Shown: positions 12,101 through 19,652 of the stretch, piece after piece
How positions within the stretch are numbered: the stretch's first letter is position 1
How the letters are laid out: each line of letters opens with the position of its first letter
From: Hypomesus transpacificus
Taxonomy: Eukaryota > Chordata > Actinopteri > Osmeriformes > Osmeridae
NCBI RefSeq assembly: GCF_021917145.1
Contig: NW_025813779.1
Coordinates: 1-64,000 of the forward strand
Reading direction: 5' to 3'
Length of the DNA: 64,000 bases
Position numbers and translations under genes: made by a program
The notes under the pieces: generated by a model
What the model saw: only the letters and a program-made list of their open reading frames with translations
The model's database searches: none
Told to the model about the DNA's origin: nothing

Positions 12101-15100
12101 TCTGTGTGACCTCACCTGACCCCGCCCTGACCTCCCTCACAGTCTCTGACATCACAGACTTCCAGATCCACTTTGTTGACATTGTGAGTGTGCCCTCCTT
12201 AAAACAGCACCCATATGCAGCTGCCTCAAAATGTCTTAACCATGTGTGTGCCTCTGTCTGTCTGTACGTGTGTGTGTGTGTCAGGTGGAGATAGGGCACA
12301 GTGCCCTGGTACGAGTGCGTGTTCTAGACTCTAACCAACAGCCCTTCCTGTATCGCTACCTTCCCATGATGCACCTCAGACTAACTCCTTCCTCCCCTAT
12401 CGTCACAGTGGAGTAAGTGTCTCTGAGTGTGTGTTCCTGAATGTGTGTGTGTTCGTGCATGTGTGTGTGTTCCTGCATGTGTGTGTGTTCCTGCATGTGT
12501 GTGTGTTCATAACATTACATTTAGGGACAGTTCCAGTCATATTTGATGTTAATATGTTAATATGCTGCACAATGTGTGTGTGTAGACCTGCAGGTGCGCT
12601 GGACAGTGTGTCTGTGGGGTTCCGTGTCCTGGGCGTGGCAGTGGGCGTGGCCAGCCTGCACCTGTCTGCAGTAGACAGCGGTGGGCGTGTCCGTACGTCG
12701 TCACACAGACAGCTGCAGGTGTACCCCCCCTTCACCCTGCAGCCCCGCAGCCTGGCCCTGGGGACGGGCAGCGTGCGGCAGGTACACACACACACACACA
12801 CACACACACAGATACACACACACAGGTACACACACACACACACACACACAGATACACACACACATACACTCACACACACAGATATATCTGGTATAAACCT
12901 GGTTATCAAAGGGTTGCATGTAAGGACACACACACACCTGCCGTCCTCCATCCCTGTGTTACCAGGTGAAGTGGGAGGGGGGCCCTCATCCCCAGTCCAG
13001 TGTGGGGTTTTCTGTGAGTGACAGCCGCATCGCCATGGTGACAGATACGGGATTGGTGCGTGGACTGGCAGTGGGTGTGGTCAAGCTCAGAGGGGCGTTA
13101 CAGACTGTCACTCAAGACACAGGAGCATTGCTGACCTTCGCACAGGTACACACACCAAGTTTAGAAAAAAACGTTTGGTAAACTTGGTTTGGAAAGGTTG
13201 AAAAAAACACATTTACAAAACGTTTCTATCACGCACAACAAATGTAAGCTAGTATTATGAAGCTACGATGGAGCAAGGCAGAAGGCAACAAGAACAATAG
13301 AAGTGATTTATAAGTGATGTGAGGTCCAACAGGTAGTAGTAATGGCTACTTTTTACTTAAGTACATGTCAGAGCCCACAATTCTTTACTTAAACTTGAGT
13401 GAAAAAGCGTAGTCAGTACTTCAACTTTTACCAGAGTCTTTTAAACATGAGTATCTATACTTCTACTAGAGCAGAGGTCGCCAACCTGTCGATCGCGATC
13501 GACGTGTCGATCTCGGAGACTTTCCCTGTCGATCTCCAAAATAATTTCAGAAATACTGATCTCCGACTAATTCATGAACGCGGAGGATTCTTAAACTGAA
13601 CGCGCGTTCTCTTGTACCTGGATTTGCATATTGGCCTGTGCGTGTTGCAAAGCAATTCACCGACAGAATAAATGGGCGTTTTTTCCCGAAGACGACCTGA
13701 AGTGTGAAGGATGTGTGTACTGTACCATATCTGGGGGTTGATGTGTGGACTGTACCATATCTGGGGGTTGATGTATTGACTGTACCATCTCTGGTCAGGA
13801 TGAGGTGGAGGTGGAGGTGTTTAACCTCACAGGGGTCAGGATCCAGGCGCCTCTCGTCAGACTGTCTGTAGGAACGGAGGTAGGAGACACACACACAGAC
13901 ACACAGACACACACACAGACACAAACAGACAGAAATTCTCCACTATCGCCTCTGTTGTTGACTATTTATTTTGGAAGTATGACACATTTCATGTGTGTGT
14001 GTGTGTGTGTGTGTACAGATCCCAGTGTATGTGATGGGCAGTGACAGCAGTCAGACCCCGTTGGCTCTGGGAAGTGGACTGCTGTTCCACTGGAGCCTGG
14101 GGAAACTGGGAGTACTGGAGATACAAGCTAGACACACACAGGTGAGACACACACAGGTGAGACACACACAGGTGAGACACACACAGATGAGACAGACACA
14201 GGTGAGACACACACAGGTGAGACAGACAGGAGAGACAGACACAGGTGAGACACACACAGGTGAGACAGACACAGAAGAGACAGACACAGGAGAGACAGAC
14301 ACAGGAGAGACACACACAGGTGAGACAGACACAGAAGAGACAGACACAGGAGAGACAGACACAGGAGAGACACACACAGGTGAGACACACACAGGTGAGA
14401 CAGACAGGAGAGACAGACACAGGAGAGACACACACAGGTGAGACACACACAGGTGAGACAGACACAGAAGAGACAGACACAGGAGAGACACACACAGGTG
14501 AGACAGACACAGGAGAGACAGACACAGGAGAGACAGACACAGGAGAGACACACACAGGTGAGACAGACACAGAAGAGACACACACAGGTGAGACAGACAG
14601 GAGAGACACACACAGATGAGACAGACACAGGTGAGACAGACACAGGTGAGACACACACAGGTGAGACAGACAGGAGAGACACACACAGGTGAGACAGACA
14701 GGAGAGACAAACACAGGAGAGACACACACAGGTGAGATAGACACAGAAGAGACAGACACAGGAGAGACAGACACAGGAGAGACACACACAGGTGAGACAG
14801 AAACAGGTGAGACAGAAACAGGTGAGACACACACACTCAGAGACCCAGCTTAGCTGCTTCACTCCACAATGTCTCTCTTGTTTGTTAGGGTTGTGGAAGT
14901 GTGTTTGAGATGTGTGTGTGTGTGTGTTGCAGGCAGGTGTGACGGTGTCCGCTGCTCATGGTTTCTCTGTGTTGGTGAGGGCGTGTGCAGCAGGCAGAAC
15001 CAACCTGAGAGTGACAGTTCAACTGGCCAATCACACCACAGACAGCCCCCAGCAGCTGACAGATGAGATACATATACTGGTAGAAACAACACTGAGCCTT

Positions 15101-18100
15101 ACTGACTTAAGATACATCACATGACCTATGTGGTGACTCTCTCTCTGTCCCTGTGTCTCTCTCTCTCTCTTTCTGGACATCACATGACCTCTGTGATGAC
15201 TCTCTTTCTCTGTCTGTCCCTGTGTCTCTCTCTCTCTCTGTCTGGACATCACATGACCTATGTGGTGACTCTCTCTGTCCCTGTGTCTCTCTCTCTCTCT
15301 CTGTCTCTCTGTTTGTCCCTGTGTCAGGTGTTCCAGGAGATGCAGCTAGCAGTTGGCACCTCCAGATCAATCCTCATGTCCCCTAACTCTCACTACGCTT
15401 TACAAAGCAACAAGTCAGTGTTTGACGTGTCATCTACTCTTTGAGGGTCATATGTATGGTATGTTTGTGTTGGGATGCTCATATTTTGTTTGTGTGCTCC
15501 AGAGACACCATCTGCCCTGTACGCTACGCCCTGTGTCAGTGTGTGAAAGGGGAGGGGCTTGTTACCGTGGACGACCAAGGTGTTCTCAGGGCGGGGCCGG
15601 ACACAGGAGCGGCCCTGTTGGAGGTTGTTGCTATGGAGACGTGTGGCCTCAACCAGACCATGTTCATCAGTGTCCGGGTTAGTGTGGGGTGTGAGAGTGC
15701 GTGTGTGTGTGTGTGTGCATGCATGTGTGTGTCTGTGTGGTCTCTATATATGCATTCCTGTATGTGTGTGTGTAGTCACGTTTGTGTGTGTTGCCTGTTG
15801 GTGATGAGGCGTGTGTGTTTGTGTGTGTTGCAGGTGTCTCCAGTGTGGTTCATACGTCTCTTAACAGAATCCTCCCTGTATGGTGTGGGCGGGGCCAGTG
15901 GTGTGGGTGGGGCCAGCGGTGTGGGCGGGGCCAGCGTTGTGGGCGGGGCCAGCTTTCCTGCCTTCCCCCTGGGGTGGAGCTTCACTGTCAGGGCCCAGTG
16001 CTACGACCACCTGGGACAGCTGTTCCACGCACACAACACACACACACACCTCCTCACCAGCAGGTAACACACACACACACCTCCTCACCAGCAGGTAACA
16101 CACTCACAGACACACCTCCTCACCAGCAGGTAACACACTCACAGACACACCTACAGCATGTTGGTAGTGTAAGCTGTATTCTCAGGTGTCCTGTTCCTCC
16201 TCAGGGACGACCTGCTCCAGGTGACTCCAGGCTGTGACAGTCACTCGTTTGTGGTTCAGACGGTGTCGGAGGGTGTGACAGTGTTGGGGGTGAGGGGGGA
16301 CTCCACCAACCCCTCCCTCAGTGACTACACCCCCCTGCCCGTGCTCCTGACCATTTCTGCCCCCCCGCACACCCTCACACCTGGAGACACACTCTGCTTC
16401 AACACCGCCCTCACAGGAAAGCACGGTAGCACACACACACATGTACATACACAGGTACACACACATGTACACACACACGCACAGCACTAAGCACTCTGTT
16501 CCCCTCCCTCTCTACCTCCCTCCCCCCCTCCCTCTCTACCTCCCTCCCCCCCTCTCTCTCTACCTCCCTCCCTCCCTCTCGTCCAGGCCAGCCTGGTCAG
16601 TGGTACGTGTCGTCTGATCAGGTGCTGCAGATAGACCCAGGAACAGGGGCTGCGCTGGCAAAGCATTCTGGAACAGTGGTTGTGTTCTACAAAGTGGAGG
16701 GAGGACAGAAGGCCTTAAGAGAGGTAGGGAGGGAGGGAGGGAGGGAGGGAGGTAGGGAGGGAGGGAGGGAGGGAGGGAGGGATACTGTGTCCAGGTCATG
16801 ATGGTGTTTGGTGTTTGACCAGGTGACAGTGGAGTCCCCTGCCGTCCCCTCCCTCTCTCCTCCTGAGGATCGCTTCCTGACCAACTGGCCAGAGGCTCCA
16901 GAGTACAGGGTCTCCGTGGACCTGCACACCAGCCCAGCCAACACTGGTCAGACACACCCCCAACACAGCAGCTTATCTACAGCTGTTGATGATGACCTAC
17001 GTTTTACAGGGAATATGTCCACTTTTACTCCCTCCCTCTCCCTCTCGCTCTCTCTCTCTCTCTCTCTCCCTCCCTCTCTCTCCCTCTCTCTCCCTCTCGC
17101 TCTCCCTCTCTCTCCCTCTCTCCCTCTTGCTCTCCCTCTCTCTCCCTCTCTCCCTCCCTCTCTCTCCCTCTCTCTCCCTCTGTCTCCCTCTCCCTCCCTC
17201 TCTCTCTCTCCCTCCCTCTCCCTCTCTCTCTCCCTCTCTCCCTCCCTCTCTCTCTCTCCCTCTCTCTCCCTCTCTCTCTCTCCCTCTTGCTCTCTCTCTC
17301 TGTCTCTCTCTCGCTCTCTCTCTCAGCCCAGTGCACTCTGTCCCAGAGAGAGGCCATTGAGAAGAGCCTTCATCCAGAGGAGGAGTTACAGTGTGTTCTG
17401 CACTTCATCGCCCCCTACCTCCTGCTCAGCTCATTACAGGCTGTATTCAACACCTTGCCACGCTACGACCACGACACTGGTGAAGATACAACTCTACTGA
17501 CGCTTCCCCCCCCTCCCCCCCTGTATGAACAAGTCACTGATGAATGAAGATGCACTCTCTCCCCTTCCCCTCCCTCTTCTCCCCCCCTCTCTCTCCCTCT
17601 CTCCCCTCCTTCCCTCCTGTCCAGGTGCCTACAGCTGCAGTGTCTCTGTGTCCCCCCAGACCCCCCCTGTCCTCCTCCTCCTCTCCTCCCTCTCCTTCTC
17701 CATCTCTCTCTCCTCCTCCCTGCGGAGCCAGCCTCCTCTCCCTCTCTCCAGACGCCCGGTGCAGCTGCCCTACCTGCCGGCGTTCCACTGCCCCGTCACG
17801 ACCCTCTCCCTGTCCAGCCTGCAGCCTGTACAGCTGGCTGTCCTGGGCTCCAAGGACATGCTGTCTGCTCTCAGGGTGGGCACACACACACACACCCTCG
17901 CACACACACCCTCGCACACACTCACTCACTCACACACCCCTGTATCCTCATACCCTGCCCTAGGCTTTGGGACAATAGAAGCTTGATCTTATTTATAACT
18001 AAAAGACAAAAGCTAAACAGTAATGAAAATGTGTTTCTGTGTGTGTGTTCAGTTTCATAGTGAAAGTCCCTTCTTACTGCTGTCTGAGCCTAGCCAATCA

Positions 18101-18619
18101 GAACATGACTCCGTCCTCCTTGTGCTGTCCATCGATCCCTCCACTTCCTGGATGGAGGGGCAGGGTCTGCCCCGCCCCGTCAACGTCACCGTCTACAACC
18201 GTCTGACTCCACAGACACACGTCGTCACGGTGACCTTTGTGACGGACAACCGTGTGGAGAAAGGTGAGCAGGGCCCAGAGCAGTGATGGAACACAGGTGA
18301 GCCCAGCAGCAGACATCTGATGTCTGTGTGTGTGTGTGTCACCAGGAGGAACTGATTTGATCCGTCTGGAGTCAGGTCCCCTTCTCCAGCTCGTGGATTT
18401 CCAGCTTATCTTGACGTTTGCCGTGTTTGCAGTTCTTGTCACCACTGCTGCCTTGTTCATAGGTACAGATTCACCCCCCAGTACCAGGACCTCTCATCAC
18501 ATGACTAGTCAACTAGAACTCTTATGTAGGGTATTAAGTTACAATCTGTGTGATCTTTCTAATCAGGGACAGATGGCTGCCCAAGTCCTGAGGCCTGCTC
18601 AACTGAGGTGTGATTAAAC

Positions 18620-18650
<31 letters not shown>

Positions 18651-19034
18651 GTGTCTGTACTCTGTGTTAGTGTACAACACCATCCTGTCACGCCTACAGA
18701 CGGGCCCTGTGGTCTACATGCCCAGCAGCCCTCCGGCCACCTCAGGTACGTCTTAGCCAACACCTCGTCTCCTCCTCACTGATAGCTGAGTGGTTAGGGA
18801 ATCAGGCTAGTAATCAGAAGGTTGCTGGTTCAATTTCGGACCATGCCAAATGACTGTGTCCTTGGGCAAGGCACTTCACCCTACTTGCCTCGGGGGGAAA
18901 TGTCCCTGTTCACTGTAAGTGGCTCTGGATAAGAGCATCTGCTAAATGACCACCTGTGATGTGTCAGTAGTGGCTCCCTGCAGGCAGACGGTGTGCTTCT
19001 CTCCCTGGATCAGGATGTCATCAGCAGGCGCTGA
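1900..19034 (+). CDS. nup210l: nuclear pore membrane glycoprotein 210-like (gp210/POM210 family), multi-exon
   Basis: This is a gp210-family nucleoporin, a single-pass glycoprotein of the nuclear pore membrane whose bulk lies in the perinuclear lumen as a string of Ig-like (BIG2-type) domains. The 38 resolved exons encode about 1859 residues, against about 1887 for human NUP210. It begins with a hydrophobic signal peptide (residues 1-25, [17 protein letters not shown]...). Family landmarks include [62 protein letters not shown] and [10 protein letters not shown]. One transmembrane segment lies near the C terminus (exon 37, [19 protein letters not shown]), followed by a short cytoplasmic tail. 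All exon phases agree except exon 3, which carries one extra base in a poly-C run. I prefer nup210l over nup210 because rps27 and rab13 follow in the human NUP210L order; sequence alone would not separate the paralogues. The last exon is uncertain, so the right edge is approximate. Confidence 0.9.
3425..3770. repeat. 26-bp minisatellite in nup210l intron 5
   Basis: About 13 copies of a 26-bp unit beginning TGTGAATGTCCACACGCTC, with G/A and T/C variants. Because 26 is not a multiple of three, all frames open up and produce artefactual histidine/tryptophan-rich minus-strand frames that are not genes. Confidence 0.95.
4684..4744. repeat. (GT)n at the 3' end of nup210l intron 8
   Basis: About 30 uninterrupted GT dinucleotides run directly into the acceptor of exon 9 (GTGCAG at 4742-4747). 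Confidence 0.95.
4963..5053. repeat. (CT)n polypyrimidine tract before nup210l exon 10
   Basis: An almost pure CT tract with rare G ends at the exon 10 acceptor (CTCAG, 5051-5055). Confidence 0.95.
5197..5282. repeat. (CA)n just inside the nup210l exon 10 donor
   Basis: CA repeat with ATGCAC interruptions begins at the donor itself (GAG|GTACACACAC). Confidence 0.9.
6282..6523. repeat. 30-bp minisatellite in nup210l intron 13
   Basis: About eight copies of a 29-31 bp unit containing TATGAAGCTTCACAGCTGGG, differing mainly in T and C run length after GGGTGC. Confidence 0.95.
6735..7312. repeat. 12-bp GTGCGTGTGTAT array in nup210l intron 13
   Basis: Nearly 600 bp of strictly alternating purine-pyrimidine sequence, mostly 12-bp units GTGCGTGTGTAT with occasional CA, TTGC or AGGT variants. 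Since the unit is a multiple of three and lacks stops, it yields long artefactual Cys/Val open frames on + and His/Thr frames on -; these are not genes. Confidence 0.95.
7418..13145 (+). CDS. nup210l: nup210l coding exons 14-24
   Basis: Exons: 7418-7563, 8628-8846, 9184-9366, 10640-10787, 11453-11523, 11654-11758, 11879-11980, 12055-12183, 12285-12412, 12586-12781, 12966-13145. All phases are consistent. The block encodes the central luminal region, with family motifs such as DNFSS (exon 17), [10 protein letters not shown] (exon 19), [12 protein letters not shown] (exon 20) and [14 protein letters not shown] (exon 23). Exon 14 could instead start 8 bases later at a second AG; I chose the upstream one because it gives the better family match. 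The exon 17 donor (G|GTCAGC) is weaker than the others. Confidence 0.85.
7655..8150. repeat. 55-bp minisatellite in nup210l intron 14
   Basis: Nine copies of a 55-bp unit starting GGGGAGACAGTGAGGTAGTA, with only a few alternating point variants (CAGGACAG/CAGCACAG, CTAACAT/CTGACAT). The pattern of variants suggests recent turnover. Confidence 0.95.
8230..8625. repeat. CT-rich tract (CTCTCTCTCCAT units) before nup210l exon 15
   Basis: About 400 bases of pyrimidine with regularly spaced CCATCT interruptions run into the exon 15 acceptor at 8626-8627. Open frames rich in Ser/Leu (+) or Arg/Glu (-) are by-products. Confidence 0.95.
9670..9905. repeat. CA repeat with periodic TAGT in nup210l intron 16
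   Basis: CACACACATAGTCACACACA-type units of variable length. Confidence 0.9.
10195..10636. repeat. CT-rich minisatellite (CCTCTCTCCTTCCCC units) before nup210l exon 17
   Basis: About 440 bases of nearly pure pyrimidine in 15-30 bp units, ending at the exon 17 acceptor (CCCCAG, 10634-10639). Minus-strand Glu/Arg/Gly open frames here are artefacts. Confidence 0.95.
10855..11441. repeat. 25-bp minisatellite in nup210l intron 17
   Basis: A 25-bp unit, TTCAGTAGTGAAAGGTTTGG plus GGTGA, is repeated more than 20 times. The left third holds variants (GTGTGGGGTGT, AGTCGTG); the right two thirds are almost identical copies. The array stops about ten bases before the exon 18 acceptor. Confidence 0.95.
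12782..12880. repeat. (CA)n directly after the nup210l exon 23 donor
   Basis: CA repeats interrupted by GATA and GGTA begin at the donor (CGGCAG|GTACACACAC). Confidence 0.9.
13345..13474 (+). repeat. dispersed teleost repeat, copy 1
   Basis: This stretch in nup210l intron 24 has the reverse complement of a close relative at about 54064-54187 (rusc1 intron). Shared blocks include GTCAGAGCC, CTTGAGTGAAAAAG, TTCAACTTTTACCAGAGTC and AGTATCT. It resembles a short element found widely in fish genomes; I cannot assign a family. Confidence 0.75.
13475..13570 (+). mobile_element. possible hAT-like element remnant
   Basis: GCAGAGGTCGCCAACCTGTC followed by GATCGCGATCGAC resembles the terminal repeat of non-autonomous hAT elements (CAG-GGTCGCCAACC). 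No matching right end or target duplication was found, so this is at most a fragment. Confidence 0.35.
13799..19034 (+). CDS. nup210l: nup210l coding exons 25-38 and uncertain terminal exon
   Basis: Exons: 13799-13879, 14019-14141, 14933-15079, 15328-15413, 15503-15677, 15834-16063, 16205-16425, 16587-16723, 16823-16946, 17327-17479, 17625-17875, 18053-18263, 18346-18462 (transmembrane), 18671-18745. Phases all join. Exon 30 contains four in-frame GVGGAS repeats. After exon 38 the frame needs a phase-1 acceptor. Three candidates lie just beyond a SINE, beginning at 18968, 18984 and 18988, with stops at about 19075, 19128 and 19034; I cannot choose between them. An AATAAA at 19213 fits any of these as the mRNA end. 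Confidence 0.82.
14127..14830. repeat. minisatellite of splice-donor units after nup210l exon 26
   Basis: 15-bp and shorter units, GACACACACAGGTGA and GACAGACACAGGAGA, begin inside the last codons of exon 26 and continue for 690 bp. The authentic junction ACACACAG|GTGAGA at 14141/14142 is itself the repeat unit, so about 20 identical donor-like sites follow it. Confidence 0.95.
15886..15954 (+). repeat. nup210l: coding 18-bp repeat in nup210l exon 30 (GVGGAS x4)
   Basis: Four tandem 18-bp copies (GGTGTGGGCGGGGCCAGC and variants) keep the frame and encode [24 protein letters not shown]. Human gp210 has no Gly-rich run at the aligned position as far as I recall. Confidence 0.9.
16028..16160. 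repeat. triplicated exon 30 end plus donor
   Basis: The segment CACACCTCCTCACCAGCAG|GTAACACAC occurs three times at about 35-bp spacing (junctions near 16063, 16095 and 16130), so the exon 30 donor has two downstream duplicates. Confidence 0.9.
16724..16782. repeat. (GGGA)n after the nup210l exon 32 donor
   Basis: GGGAGGGAGGGA tetranucleotide run starts in the donor (GAG|GTAGGGAGGG). G runs just inside 5' splice sites can act as intronic splicing enhancers. Confidence 0.9.
17030..17325. repeat. CT/CCCTCT tract before nup210l exon 34
   Basis: About 300 bases of pyrimidine with sparse G end at the exon 34 acceptor (TCTCAG, 17321-17326). Confidence 0.95.
18777..18952 (+). mobile_element. tRNA-derived SINE in the last nup210l intron
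   Basis: RNA polymerase III internal promoter boxes are visible: A box TAGCTGAGTGG at about 18783 and B box GGTTCAATTTC near 18828. Then comes a core (TGTCCTTGGGCAAGGCACTT, 18858 on) and the tail GGATAAGAGCATCTGCTAAA that many fish SINEs share. It ends within 20-40 bases of the candidate acceptors of the final nup210l exon. Confidence 0.85.
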
Positions 19035-19212
19035 CAGGGCCGTGCGCAGACGCCACTGGCTCTGGAGCAGCAGATGAGCTGTCAGGAACAGGCCGTCAGG
19101 AACCACACACAGCCTTCTACCTGGATTAAACATGTCTACTTCAGCACTCCCAACACTGTCTAGATTCACTCTGAGGCCTTAGGCATGTCAGCACAGAGAC
19201 ACCTCAAAGCCA

Positions 19213-19218
19213 AATAAA
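19213..19218 (+). terminator. nup210l: polyadenylation signal AATAAA, probable nup210l end
   Basis: CCAAATAAATG lies about 85-180 bases past the candidate nup210l stop codons. The convergent rps27 3' end lies about 200 bases further on. Confidence 0.55.
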
Positions 19219-19436
19219 TGTCTAGGCCTTTATGTGATTAAGTCTCCAAAAGAGAATCACTCCCCCCCCCCCCGGTGATGGACCTGTTTCCATGCCGACC
19301 ATCTGCCAGACCACCAACACCGACCTGCTACTGATCAGTGATCAGATATACTGGGCCTCAAGTCCTTATCAGACGCTCAGGATAAACAAAATCACACACA
19401 GACACAGAATTCTTTAACGAAAAGAAACTAAACTTT

Positions 19437-19442
19437 TTTTAA
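19437..19442 (-). terminator. rps27: polyadenylation signal ATTAAA, probable rps27 end
   Basis: Read on the minus strand, ATTAAA lies about 210 bases beyond the rps27 stop codon. No AATAAA was seen in that interval. Confidence 0.45.
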
Positions 19443-19652
19443 TAAGAGAGAAGGACAGGTGGAGGAGAGCTGCAGTGTCGTCTCACATGGCTAGGGATAT
19501 TTGTGTTCACACACACTCCCTTTCCCTTCTTCCTTCAGTTTCCAGAACATCATTTCAGCCCATTTTCCTCTTAATCGTCACTTGGCAGAGTCACTTGAAA
19601 CCAATCGTCCAATCCTGTCTCTCCTCCCCCCGGTGGGGTTCATCAGTCTGGA

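Noticed and set aside
13989-14862. Minus-strand Cys/Leu/Ser/Val frames up to 281 aa
   Set aside because: Antisense of the donor-containing minisatellite; all three frames are open because the units are multiples of five and three without stops.
18783-18838. tRNA gene
   Set aside because: A and B boxes are present, but the sequence lacks a tRNA cloverleaf and continues into a SINE core and tail.
18942-19169. 75-aa minus-strand open frame near the nup210l end
   Set aside because: Overlaps the terminal nup210l exon region in antisense; no splice partner or homology.
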